NCBI GenBank assembly: GCA_003024985.2
Contig: PXIH01S0001327.1
Direction: 5' to 3' (one strand)
Length of the DNA stretch: 10,449 nucleotides
DNA from: Euperipatoides rowelli
Lineage: Eukaryota > Onychophora > Udeonychophora > Euonychophora > Peripatopsidae
The notes under the pieces are model-generated. The model saw only the letters and a list, made by a program, of their open reading frames with translations, was not told where the DNA came from and ran no database searches. Shown here one piece after another: positions 1-7,614 of this stretch (the first letter of the stretch is position 1; each line of letters starts with the position of its first letter). Made by a program: the position numbers and the translations under genes.

Positions 1-12
1 CCCCCCCCCCCC
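1..12. repeat. Poly-C run at window edge
   Basis: The window opens with twelve consecutive C. This is low-complexity sequence with no gene attached. Homopolymers of this length are prone to length errors in assemblies. Confidence 0.9.
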
Positions 13-180
13 TAACACCCTTCCCATACGAATAATCTCACATGTGAACTTGATTGTCACTCTATGGTACATCTTTCAGGTATTGCATTATTTTATTTCA
101 CAACTTGTACATTTTGTTTATATTTTAATCTTGTATAAACCTGTATCTTATTTCAATTTATACAGTATATTGAATAATAT

Positions 181-242
181 TAATATGTTTTTGCATTATA
201 TAGGCTTTTGGCTTAAAACTACAAATAAATAAATAAATAAAA
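181..242 (+). repeat. (AAAT)n tract, candidate 3' tail of a non-LTR retrotransposon
   Basis: AAAT is repeated about four and a half times at 223-241, directly after an AT-rich stretch. Many CR1- and jockey-type non-LTR retrotransposons end in short tandem tails of this kind after a weakly structured 3' UTR, so this could be a truncated plus-strand copy whose body is degraded or lies to the left. No reverse transcriptase reading frame is recognisable at 1-222. It could also be a plain microsatellite. The stretch lies in intron 2 of the minus-strand CPPED1 gene. Confidence 0.35.
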
Positions 243-342
243 CTTCAATGTCACAATTACTTTTAAATTACAAATCAAGGCATTATTTTAAGTTCTAATA
301 TGTTTGAATCAACAAAAAATAAAATTGATGCAACATACAGTA

Positions 343-348
343 ACCTAC
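343..348 (-). other. CPPED1: 5' splice donor after CPPED1 exon 2
   Basis: On the minus strand the exon ends ...CCCAG and the intron begins GTAGGT (348 to 343), a good donor. The break falls after the first base of a glycine codon (phase 1). This matches the conserved CPPED1 protein, where GDLxHA.PG runs on into sequence that is absent from this side of the donor. Confidence 0.8.
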
Positions 349-558
349 CTGGGAAAGCATGAACGAGGTCACCACAAACAATGAAAAAGCGAGGACGCGG
401 TTGGATCTTATTCACTGCCCTGATCGCTTTTTTAAAAAGAATTATTTCTTTGGTCCACTGAGGATTGGGTTTCTTTTCCACATAATCTTCAATCATTCCA
501 AATTGAGTATCCGCTGCTTGGATGAAACAAAATGGCCCACGCCACTCATCTTCATTTT
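349..558 (-). CDS. CPPED1: CPPED1-like metallophosphoesterase, coding exon 2
   Basis: This exon encodes the front half of the calcineurin-like phosphoesterase domain of a CPPED1-type (CSTP1) protein phosphatase, a family of soluble serine/threonine phosphatases reported to dephosphorylate Akt. The minus-strand translation runs from NEDEWRGPFCFI, through AADTQFGMIEDY, to RPRFFIVCGDLVHAFPG. This matches the family signature (EW.GPF.FI..AD.QFG, then KP.FF..CGDL.HA.PG) residue for residue at the diagnostic positions. Aspartate about 43 (AADTQ) and GDLVH at about 89-93 are the expected metal-site motifs. The exon is exactly 210 bp, with phase 1 introns on both sides, an AG acceptor at 560-559 and a GT donor at 348-347. 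No stop or frameshift interrupts it, so it looks functional. The ATG at 496-494 is internal, not the start. The GNHD-containing exon would lie left of the window. Confidence 0.93.
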
Positions 559-575
559 CTGTAAAATTACGAATT
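559..575 (-). other. CPPED1: 3' splice acceptor before CPPED1 exon 2
   Basis: On the minus strand the sequence TTCGTAATTTTACAG leads into exon 2, with AG at 560-559 and a further T-run just upstream (about 577-585). The acceptor leaves two bases (AA) to complete a codon begun in the previous exon. This is what exon 1 at 7855-7777 supplies, since it ends in a single G, giving GAA (Glu). Confidence 0.8.
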
Positions 576-730
576 TAAAAAAAAAGTTAAACTAAAGCAT
601 AAATATTTAACAAAAAAAAAAACTAAAGACAATATCAGATGTAAGTCTGAAAAAAGGAATTATGAAATGAAATACTTTTTTTTTTTCTCAAAAAGTTACA
701 GATAGGCCAATCAAAGATAAAAATATTATT

Positions 731-1096
731 ATAGAATGCCTTCAAAGCCATCCCAAGAAATACAGTAAATGCGCCACCACTATTTCTTGGCAAGGTTAGG
801 TTAAAGTGTGCCATCATCAACCAAGTGCACCGTCACCATGCTTAAACTTTTGATCACTCTGACGAAAATCTAAGCTGTGCCAAGCAAAAGCGCCCCCTAG
901 TTTTTACCTCATCTAAGGTTAAGGAGAGAGAGAGTTTCCGTTTAATCCAAATAAGTGCACCATTTTGAAATAACATATTTTAAAGAATTCTGATTCTAAC
1001 CAAACAATTGTGCCGGACAGTTTTGCAATGCATTGTGGTAAATATAAGGTTCACTTACATGGTTCCGAACAAAGAGGCCACTCTCTTTTCAACCCG
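731..1096. repeat. Unclassified dispersed repeat, copy A
   Basis: This stretch resembles 2670-2997 along its whole length in the same orientation, roughly three quarters identical with small indels. Shared landmarks include ATAGAAT at the left, AAGTGTGCCATCA, AAGCTGTGCCA, the block around TTTTTAC.TCATCTAAGGTT (896-918), GAGAGTTTCC, TAAGTGCACC or TAAGTACACC, and AAGGTTCACT near the right end. The motif GTGCACC or TGTGCC recurs several times within each copy, hinting at an internally repetitive unit. There is no coding frame, no clear terminal inverted repeat and no tRNA-like A/B box. It could be a SINE-like element, a MITE or part of a larger transposon. It sits in CPPED1 intron 1. Confidence 0.75.
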
Positions 1097-1103
1097 AACG
1101 AAT

Positions 1104-1121
1104 AAGTGTGTATGCACACTT
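1104..1121. repeat. Small perfect hairpin
   Basis: AAGTGTG, a four-base loop TATG, then CACACTT form a perfect 7 bp stem. It lies eight bases after repeat copy A ends and before the reverse transcriptase relic. It may be part of a mobile-element end; alone it says little. Confidence 0.5.
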
Positions 1122-1183
1122 GATCAGCATTCTACGGTATTTATATTAAATAATTAGCATTGGCACGTAAAACAAGTCAGTAA

Positions 1184-1232
1184 TAGTGTAGAACCTGTCC
1201 GCATCTATTAAATGAGGGCAGAATCTACACTA
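1184..1232. repeat. Inverted repeat with 17 bp arms, 14 matching
   Basis: TAGTGTAGAACCTGTCC (1184-1200) pairs with the arm at 1216-1232 at 14 of 17 positions. The outer nine bases (TAGTGTAGA and TCTACACTA) are perfect. Between the arms are 15 bases. It lies directly before the first recognisable reverse transcriptase residues, so it may belong to an element end or to a fold in its transcript. I cannot assign it to a family. Confidence 0.5.
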
Positions 1233-1261
1233 CAATATTATTAACATTATAAAGAATTACA

Positions 1262-1896
1262 CTGTATAATTATATAAAAAATCACCTTAATCATCTTATG
1301 AGAGAAGATAAAAGAAGATATTATCAGAGAACCTTAGAGATGAATAGCCAAAATCCAAATGCTTTATGGAAATTTCTGAGATAAATTATTGGTTCTAAAA
1401 AGAAAGCTTAAATCCTACCATTGGATGTTATTAATATTAATTTTGCGGAAATTGGTGGTGCTAGTTCTTTGGTTTATCATAATGCTGATTCTTCTAATTT
1501 ATTGGATCAAATTCAATCATCGTTAGAAGAAGAGATAGAAGATAGGTATTTGAGTTAGAAGAGGATACATTTTTTTTTTACTTTTAAGACAATAGATAGT
1601 GACAAAATTAGAGAAATTCTAAATAAAACATAAGTCCACTGTAGGAATAGATGAAATTGGAAACAAAATTTAAAACTATCATTACCAATAACAGCAAATT
1701 TTCTTATAATGATAGTCAATAAATTACTTTTGGAGAGTAGAGTTCCAAAATTATGGAAAATTGGTGTCTTTGCTTTCTTGTTCAAACAAGGACAGGAACT
1801 CACATCATAATTACCAAATATGACAGTTTTGCAGTCAGCGGGGAAAGTATTGGAACGAGTTTTGGATGATCAGCTGATCACATATTTGGAAGATAA
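1262..1896 (+). pseudogene. Non-LTR retrotransposon reverse transcriptase, 5' part (broken)
   Basis: Decayed reading frames encode the linker and finger region of a CR1/jockey-like LINE reverse transcriptase. Visible pieces include HLMREDKRRYYQ.TLEMNSQNPNALWKFL at about 1282-1380, typical of the region before the polymerase; IDSDKIREILNK (about 1591-1630); VPKLWKIGV (about 1744-1770), the usual V-P-x-x-W-K motif; and SAGKVLERVLDDQL, the conserved region-2 helix, near 1837-1880. Stops and frameshifts break it repeatedly (for example TAA at 1383 and TAG at 1556). No endonuclease domain is recognisable upstream, so the copy is 5'-truncated. The frame breaks off just after 1896 and resumes after 2999. 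It is antisense to CPPED1. Confidence 0.8.
1802..1896 (+). repeat. 95 bp exact direct repeat, left copy
   Basis: These 95 bases equal 2999-3093 without any difference. They encode part of the reverse transcriptase (AGKVLERVLDDQL). At 1897 the copies begin to differ, and the left copy soon passes into unrelated AT-rich DNA. The exactness contrasts with the heavy decay of the surrounding element. Confidence 0.95.
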
Positions 1897-2003
1897 TAAT
1901 TTATTTCCGATTTCCCTATTAAAAAGTTTTTATTTTATAAATAAAAGTAAATTTCATATTTTTATTCATTTTATTGTAGGCCTACCTTAAATTAATAAAA
2001 GTT

Positions 2004-2096
2004 ACATATTTCATAATTTTTTTGTATGTATTTTCACATATTTTTACTTTTTAGTACATATTTAAGCAATTTTATCACATATTTATGTACATATTT
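2004..2096. repeat. Five irregularly spaced ACATATTT octamers
   Basis: ACATATTT occurs at 2004, 2036, 2056, 2077 and 2089, all in the same orientation within 93 bases, with spacings of 32, 20, 21 and 12. Linking sequence is T-rich. This looks like a degenerate minisatellite or the subterminal repeats of an AT-rich element. I do not recognise the family. Confidence 0.6.
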
Positions 2097-2242
2097 CACT
2101 ATTTTTTATTACATAACTATCCTGGCCCTACTGATGAGTGACACACCAGTATGTCCAGAGTCCTGACACCCAGTCTGGAATACACTGCACTAGGTTAACA
2201 CATAGAAAAAAATTCACGATTTCATAACTTATCTTTAAACAT

Positions 2243-2265
2243 CATTACTAGAAAAACTAGTAATG
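2243..2265. repeat. Perfect 9 bp hairpin, five-base loop
   Basis: CATTACTAG, loop AAAAA, CTAGTAATG. The stem is perfect. It lies alone in non-coding DNA; no terminator, Helitron end (no CTRR after it) or RNA gene is attached. Chance alone could give one or two such stems in a window this AT-rich. Confidence 0.6.
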
Positions 2266-2669
2266 TTGGAGTATGACTACAACATGCATGTATCATAGAC
2301 GCTAAGAGATTTTTCACATCATCGTTGACAAATCGTTTCAAATCAAATATTTTTTGAAATAATTGTAAATAAAATCCACATCCTTGTGGGCTAGGGTCTT
2401 GTATTTAAAAGGGAATCAAATTTTTATCACATGTAAATATTTTATGCTTGCTTGTTATATTTGTTCAAATTTAATAAACCTATCATAAATAGGCTGCTCA
2501 ATTTTCTGCAGAAATATTTCGATGTGGATTAACATTCACCAAAAATTGTTTTTAAACATCTAACTTTAACTTGGTTCAAAAAAAACATCAATAACTAAGT
2601 TACTTATTATCCTGTACTAAACTTTCCCACACCATTTCATTTTGCTTAATCATATCACATTTACATACC

Positions 2670-2997
2670 ATAGAATATTATCAAAGGGCACCAACCAAAT
2701 AAATGCACCCTATTTCTCGGCCAAAGTTAGACCAAGTGTGCCATCACACCACATTTAAACTTTTTTGATAGCTCTGGAAGAAATACAAGCTGTGCCATGA
2801 ACTGTACCCCCTTAGTTTTTACTTCATCTAAGGTTCAGGTGAGAGTTTCCATGAAACATAAATAAGTACACCGTTTTGAAAAACAGTCTTTTGATGAATT
2901 TTGATTCTAGCTAAACAAGTGTTCCTGGGAAGTTTTTCAGAATTGTAGTAAATCTAAGGTTCACTAGCATGCGCCAAAAAAAGGTGCCCTCTTACCC
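2670..2997. repeat. Unclassified dispersed repeat, copy B
   Basis: This is the second copy of the repeat at 731-1096, same orientation, with matching order of landmarks (AAGTGTGCCATCA, AAGCTGTGCCA, the TTTTTAC.TCATCTAAGGTT block at 2815-2837, GAGAGTTTCC, AAGGTTCACT). It stops at the N at 2998, so its right end may be cut. Copies A and B differ too much to be one locus assembled twice; they are separate, old copies of one family. Both sit just left of reverse transcriptase sequence, B immediately and A after about 165 bp, which may or may not be coincidence. Confidence 0.75.
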
Positions 2998-2998
2998 N
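2998..2998. other. Single ambiguous base (assembly join)
   Basis: This is the only N in the window. It lies between the end of repeat copy B and the exact start of the right copy of the 95 bp repeat, so it probably marks a contig join rather than one unread base. Confidence 0.9.
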
Positions 2999-3093
2999 AC
3001 ATCATAATTACCAAATATGACAGTTTTGCAGTCAGCGGGGAAAGTATTGGAACGAGTTTTGGATGATCAGCTGATCACATATTTGGAAGATAA
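2999..3093 (+). repeat. 95 bp exact direct repeat, right copy
   Basis: Identical to 1802-1896. It starts at the base after the N and continues smoothly into the palm region of the reverse transcriptase, so this copy is the one in its proper context. Confidence 0.95.
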
Positions 3094-4112
3094 CAACAAA
3101 ATTGTTGAATCTCAATATGGATTTAGAAAAAATCATTTGATTCAAACCCTATTGTTAAAGATGATTGATAAATAGATATCTAATATAGAACAAGGTAAAA
3201 TAACGTCTGTTGTCACACTTTGTAGCATTAAAAATAAAAAGGCGTTTGACAGCAATTCATGTGTCATCTTATTGGAAAAATTTACTTATCTAGGCCTTCC
3301 GACTTTCAAGTGGATAGAATTCCGGTAACCAAAATGAATGGTGTTTTGTCATCGTTTATGCGAGTAAAGTATGGAGTCCCCCAAGGTTTGATTCGGTCTC
3401 CAATGCTATTTATTAACAATTTAGGCTACCAAAATATATAAAATTTAGTGAAATTTCTCTCTTTTGCTTATGACATAACTATGCCCAGCAGGATCTAAAT
3501 ATACTTAAGGATCCTATTGAATCTGATATTAGGATAATTTACCCATGGATGAATAATAAGAATCTGGAAATTAATGATAAAAAAATAAAATAATGTTAAT
3601 TAGTGCAAGGAAAAAAAACATTAAAAACTGACTCTTTCAATTTAACAATTAACAATGAAACTATTAATCCAATTCATTCAATAAAAATACTTGGAATTGT
3701 TGTGGATGAGTTCTTAAAATGGGATGTTCATATAGATTATCTATATCAATCATCAATGGGAAACCTATATTACATTATGAAGTTTAGGAACTTTTTAAAT
3801 ACAAACAGCCTTATTTTGTTGTTTAACGCCTGGGTTTTATCCAGATTGGATTATGGTTGTATTGTTTACAATTCTTGCGGTAAACTTTTATCTGAAAAAT
3901 TACAAAAAATACTTAATTTTTCTGCATGATTGATTGTATTTGGACCCGGTCCCTCTAGTGCCAGTGTAGCGTTGGAAAAGTTGGGCTGTCACAGTTTAGA
4001 ATCTAGAAGAAATAGATTTATAGGTGTGATGATGTGGAAGATTTGTAACGGCTTTTTTAATTGATCTTTTTAAAAATACAAATACAGTCCACAATCTCAT
4101 TACAAGGCATTT
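2999..4112 (+). pseudogene. Non-LTR retrotransposon reverse transcriptase, 3' part (broken)
   Basis: This carries the palm and thumb of the CR1/jockey-like polymerase. In order: SQYGFRKN (about 3109-3135), a decayed AFDS motif near 3241, GVPQG (3373-3387), then FAYD at 3462-3473 where the catalytic FADD box has its first aspartate replaced by tyrosine. A longer open stretch follows (3603-3929) with KILGIVVDEFLKWDVHI, the usual thumb motif, and LSRLDYGCIVYN. After a TGA at 3927 the frame continues through LEKLG and a VHN.ITRH-like C-terminal motif to about 4112. Several frameshifts, stops and the lost catalytic residue make it inactive. No 3' UTR or tail is identifiable. It is antisense to CPPED1. 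Confidence 0.88.
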
Positions 4113-4438
4113 TTTTTGTCACATTTTTCTGTTTTGAATTTTTTACTTTTTTTAAAGTAATTTTAGCTCACTGAAGCTTGCTGTTTCATTTACATATAAT
4201 TTATGGCCAATACAAATGATCTTTCATAAATAAACACATGTCAATTGGCAACACTTTTAAATTTCAGTATGTGTGAAGTGGCAACATTTTTTTTTTAAAT
4301 AAAAGACCATTAGATGACAACACTGCATGAAATTACATGACAAGAAGTTGAGTTTTAATGCATTCTTATTGTTGAAAAGCAACCTTCATATTGTTGATGC
4401 TATTGTTTTTTGCTTATGAACTTATTACTGCATTAACA
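4113..4438. other. Spacer between retrotransposon and transposase relics, with three GCAACA motifs
   Basis: AT-rich, no coding frame. GGCAACAC (4247-4254), GGCAACAT (4280-4287) and GACAACAC (4316-4323) stand in the same orientation about 33-36 bases apart, just upstream of the transposase-like reading frame. Evenly spaced short repeats in such a position could be remnants of subterminal transposase-binding sites, but no matching inverted set is visible downstream of 6054. Confidence 0.4.
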
Positions 4439-6054
4439 ATGAAAAGAATAGGATGTGTCAATAATGCAGACATATTTTGTTATATCTGTGGAAATTTTAC
4501 TATAAAAAGCAAAGGCAAAATAAAACTTATTTTGTTAAACGTGCGTATTATGCAAACTTTGGAATTAAACATGGGGATCAAGACAAATTGTGGGCTCCCC
4601 ATAAAGTGTGCACTGTTTTTGTTGAAAATTTAAGAAATTGGTTTTAAAAAAAGGTAAGAAAAAAGCATTGCAATTAGGAATACCAATAATTTGGTGTGAA
4701 CCTAAGGATCATAGTAATGATTGTTATTTTTGTTCATGTGATTAGAAAGGTTTTAATACAAAAAACAAGAAAAAAATTGTTATACCATGTTTAGTCAGCT
4801 TTAAGACCTATATCTCATAGCCCTGATATACCAGTACCTATTCGGCCAAAAGAACTTAATATATTGGAATCTGAATCAAATATCAATGAATCAAATTACT
4901 CCGATTTTCACCCAGATCTAAATCACACATCTGATCTATTTGCACAAAGGGAACTGAATGATATCTGAACCTTCCCAAAGATTCTGCAGAACTATTAGGA
5001 TTTAGGCTTAAAGAAAAAAAACTTTCTAGCTCCAGGAACATTGTATTCTTTCTTCAGGCATCGTGAAAATGACTTAATACAATATTTCAGTCAAGAAGAA
5101 TCTCTATAGTCTATTGTAATGACATAAACCTAATAAATAAATAAGGAGCAGTAAAATATGAGGTAAATGAGTGGAGATTGTTTATTGATTCCAGTAAAAG
5201 AAGTTTTGGAAGTTGTTCTATATTACATAATGGAAAACTTGCTTCAGTTCTGGTTGCCCATTCCATACATTTTTATGAAAACCTTGAATTGCTTAAATTG
5301 GAGAAATATCAGAAACACCAATGGTTAGTTTGTGGAGATTTGAAGGTCCTTTGTATTCTGCTTGTACAACAACAGGGTTTTACAAAATATCCGTTATATC
5401 TCTGAATGGGATAGTCAAGTAGGCTACAAGATAAACACTGGGGACAAACATAAAGGCATATAAGAACCAAACTCACACCAGGTACAAAAAATGTTTTGAG
5501 AAAGATTTTAGTAGAACTAGAAAAAGTTATTTTGCCACCTCTCTATATAAAATTGGAGTTAATAAATAATTTATGAAAGCCTTGGATAGTAATGGTAATT
5601 GTTTGAAATACTGGTTTAACAAGTTCCAGCTATTTCTGAAGGGAAACTAAAAGAAGATATCTTTGTAGGTCCACAAATAAGAACATTAGCAAAGGATAAA
5701 CTGTTTGAAAGTTCCATGACTCTTGCTGAAAAGAATGCATATGCATTTAAAGATGTAGTAAAAAAAGTTTTTTGGAAAATAAGAAGGATCCGAACTATGC
5801 GCCGATTGTTAGGATGTAATATGAGCCTTAAACTGCATTTCCTTTTCTCACATTTGGACAAGTTCCCAGAGAATCTGGGAGCAGTTAGTGAGGAACACAG
5901 GGCAAAGATTTCACCAGGACATCAAGGAAAAGGAAAGGCATTATCAAGGATGATGGGGTACCTCTACGATAGATTACTGCTGGTGTTAAAACATGAGGAA
6001 TCTCAAGAAAAACACAAAAGAAATCTACTCAGAGGTTTCTTAATAAAAGACAGA
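4439..6054 (+). pseudogene. Transposase-like multi-copy protein, heavily frameshifted relic
   Basis: I recognise this as a decayed member of a large uncharacterised family that occurs in many copies in insects, Hydra and other animals. Its N-terminus has paired cysteines: FCYIC at about 4475-4490, a second pair reduced to one Cys (VCTVFVENLRNW, near 4600-4640), and NDCYFC (about 4716-4735). An acidic linker follows (about 4850-4960). The core shows LFIDSSKRSF (5175-5207), QWLVCGDLKV (about 5322-5351), GFTKYP, GCNMSLKLHFLFSHL with FPENLGAVSEE (5812-5895), FHQD (5909-5920) and DYCW (5972-5983). Spaced acidic residues in IDSS, GDLK and EE..FHQD suggest an RNase H-like DDE/D core; that is inference. 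Motifs fall in all three frames with many stops. The start is the ATG at 4439; the end is approximate. Antisense to CPPED1. Confidence 0.8.
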
Positions 6055-6444
6055 GTTTCATTCAAGAAAATAAGTTTTATTACATCTTGTTTACATGCAT
6101 TATTCTTTAGTCAATATATTGTACATATTGTTTTCTTTTTGTCCTGATTATAAAACATCCTTAAATGTTATATGAAAAAATGAATGTTATTTCTGTAATC
6201 AGCAGTACTGAATTATATAAAATCACTTATCAAAACTAAAACAGCTTTCACAAAGTTTTATTTTGTAGACCTGTTTAAGTTAAAAGTCTTCTCAAAATCT
6301 TTTAGAGAATATGGTACGAAATTTTACAATTCCGCTATTGATTAGATATTGAAGAATTTAGCTCAAGTAAAATTTAATTTTTTTTTTAAATAGGAGTTTT
6401 TGTGATATTTATTTAGGTTTTAAATTTTGAATATGCTGAATATT
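6055..6444. other. AT-rich spacer after the transposase relic
   Basis: There is no coding frame, repeat or structural element that I can support. It probably includes the decayed 3' flank of the transposase-like element. No terminal inverted repeat pairing with 4113-4438 was found by eye. Confidence 0.5.
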
Positions 6445-6490
6445 GTAACCCTTTGTTGACCAACTCTTTGTCTCACACCTTTTACCAAAC

Positions 6491-6509
6491 TGGGTCCATT
6501 TTGGACCCA
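6491..6509. repeat. TGGGTCC hairpin inside the piggyBac-like element
   Basis: TGGGTCC, loop ATTTT, GGACCCA is a perfect stem, extended to 8 bp by the flanking C and G. The 26 bases at 6484-6509 recur at 6835-6860 with 23 matches, where the stem has one mismatch-type change (TGGGTTC). Conservation of this palindrome in two places suggests a functional subterminal site of the parent element. Confidence 0.7.
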
Positions 6510-6615
6510 GGTTTAGTTTGTTGCTGTGTTCAGAGTATGCCTTTTCTCAATGAATGATTTGGTAATGTCATTGGGATACTTGATTTAATTTATATTAATT
6601 TTAATTGTAAAGTAG

Positions 6616-6708
6616 AACTTCAATAAATACCAAAAACAAATTTATGGACCCACTAACAGTTTTCAAAATGTTTCACTTCATTAGGGATCATAAATACCAA
6701 AAAAAAAA
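6616..6708 (+). repeat. Internal direct repeat module, short copy
   Basis: This shares AATACCAAAAACAAATTTAT, GGACCCACTAACAGTTTT and GTTTCACTT with 6777-6918 in the same order, followed in both by a poly-A run. Relative to the longer copy it lacks about 47 bases (equivalent to 6807-6853), which removes the left arm of the GGACCCA hairpin. Confidence 0.8.
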
Positions 6709-6776
6709 GTCATTTTGTATAAATACTGACTTTCTTCACCACATACACCCTGATTCACCTCAAATCTGAAAAGTAT

Positions 6777-6918
6777 AACTTTAATTAATACCAAAAACAA
6801 ATTTATTAGAGAAAAATTAACGGTTACATATATTACCAAGCTGGGTTCATTTCGGACCCACTAACAGTTTTGGAACGTTTCACTTAATTTAAAGAACATA
6901 AATACAAAAAAAAAAAAA
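6777..6918 (+). repeat. Internal direct repeat module, long copy
   Basis: This is the fuller copy of the module at 6616-6708, including the ACCAAGCTGGGTTCATTTCG segment that links it to the hairpin at 6484-6509. Two modules in one orientation plus the left-end hairpin show that the MITE grew by internal duplication. Confidence 0.8.
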
Positions 6919-7200
6919 GAGGCACATCCTGTAGGCTACTCTCATTGGGAAAACACCTTAATAAAGTTACATAAGAGATGTGACAACCTGCATTCATCTT
7001 GAAAATAATCTAAAATATAAGCCATTGGATCCATGTTGGTAAAGAAAGGATTAAAGAACTTTTAGAATGTTTGTAGTAAATTTTTAACTAATTTTTAATA
7101 TATTTTGATTTTTTATCTTATTATGTGATTTGTAATATTTTATGACAAAGGGATCTGGAACAACACCTTTGAGTGAAGCTCCTACTAAAATAATAAATAA

Positions 7201-7223
7201 ATACTGTAAATAAATTACAGTAT
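7201..7223. repeat. Perfect 9 bp hairpin next to an AAAT tract
   Basis: ATACTGTAA, loop ATAAA, TTACAGTAT forms a perfect stem directly after ATAATAAATAAAT. It may be the junction of an old retrotransposon tail with its target, or chance in AT-rich DNA. Confidence 0.6.
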
Positions 7224-7252
7224 TGTAATGTCGTCTGCAATGGTATTTAAGT

Positions 7253-7291
7253 TAACGAGATTTAATTATATAACGAGATTTTTACGAGATT
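7253..7291 (+). repeat. Three short ACGAGATT repeats
   Basis: TAACGAGATTT at 7253-7263 and 7271-7281, then TACGAGATT at 7283-7291. This is a small degenerate tandem array with no evident function. Confidence 0.6.
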
Positions 7292-7614
7292 ATTGAAAAG
7301 TGGAATCTGAAATTCTGAATGTCTTGTCAAGTGAATAATGTCGTTACAGCTATGGATTTTGAACGGTAACCCATGTCTTAATAAAATATTACTTATTTCT
7401 AAAAAGTTTAAAACAAATGTTTCTACAGTCTCAATATAATAATCATGGAATGATCTGAAAAATATCAAATGAAGTAAACAATAATAAAAGTACCGGTAGC
7501 CTAATAAAACAAATTGAAGCTTTCCCAAATCCTGATTGAAAATCTTAAATCGATTCAATCCTTAAAAAGGTGAAAATCCTTATTAAAATAAATACAAAAA
7601 TATCTATATTAAAA

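Larger units (their letters stand above)
1897..2669. other. AT-rich non-coding stretch inside the broken retrotransposon
   Basis: No coding frame or known element is recognisable. It holds five ACATATTT octamers (see 2004-2096) and a perfect hairpin (2243-2265). It separates the two parts of the reverse transcriptase relic and ends where repeat copy B begins. It is either an insertion into the retrotransposon or sequence brought together by the assembly join at 2998. Confidence 0.6.
6445..7054. mobile_element. piggyBac-like non-autonomous element (MITE), old copy
   Basis: The left end CCCTTTGTTGACCAAC (6449-6464) pairs as a terminal inverted repeat with GTTGGTAAAGAAAGGA (7035-7050) at 13 of 16 positions. 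The right end is followed by TTAA (7051-7054), and the left end is preceded by GTAA (6445-6448), one base off TTAA. TTAA target duplication with ends starting CCC or CCY is the hallmark of piggyBac superfamily elements. The 602 bp interior has no transposase frame but carries two direct copies of a module (6616-6708 and 6777-6918) and hairpins with a TGGGTCC/GGACCCA core. The decay of ends and target site implies age. It lies in CPPED1 intron 1. Confidence 0.6.

Noticed and set aside
44-232. 62-codon open frame at the left edge
   Set aside because: The composition is that of translated AT-rich DNA (F, L, I, Y-rich) and it runs into the AAAT tract. No domain is visible.
359-595. 78-codon open frame on the plus strand
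   Set aside because: It is the antisense of CPPED1 exon 2, whose minus-strand translation is clearly conserved. The plus-strand protein has no recognisable features.
635-820. 61-codon open frame, minus strand
   Set aside because: It overlaps repeat copy A, begins within non-coding repeat sequence and shows no conserved motif. It lies in intron 1 and is not flanked by convincing splice sites.
1555-1803. 82-codon open frame, minus strand
   Set aside because: It is antisense to the readable reverse transcriptase relic and so is a shadow.
2990-3100. Long target-site duplication caused by insertion of 1897-2997 into the LINE
   Set aside because: Ninety-five bases is far longer than target duplications of known transposons, and the second copy begins exactly at an N. 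An assembly or segmental event is more likely.
5616-5861. 81-codon open frame, minus strand
   Set aside because: It is antisense to the conserved GCNMS region of the transposase relic and so is a shadow.
7262-7558. 98-codon open frame, minus strand
   Set aside because: This is an open stretch in AT-rich intron sequence. No domain, no splice-site support, and not part of CPPED1 by homology.
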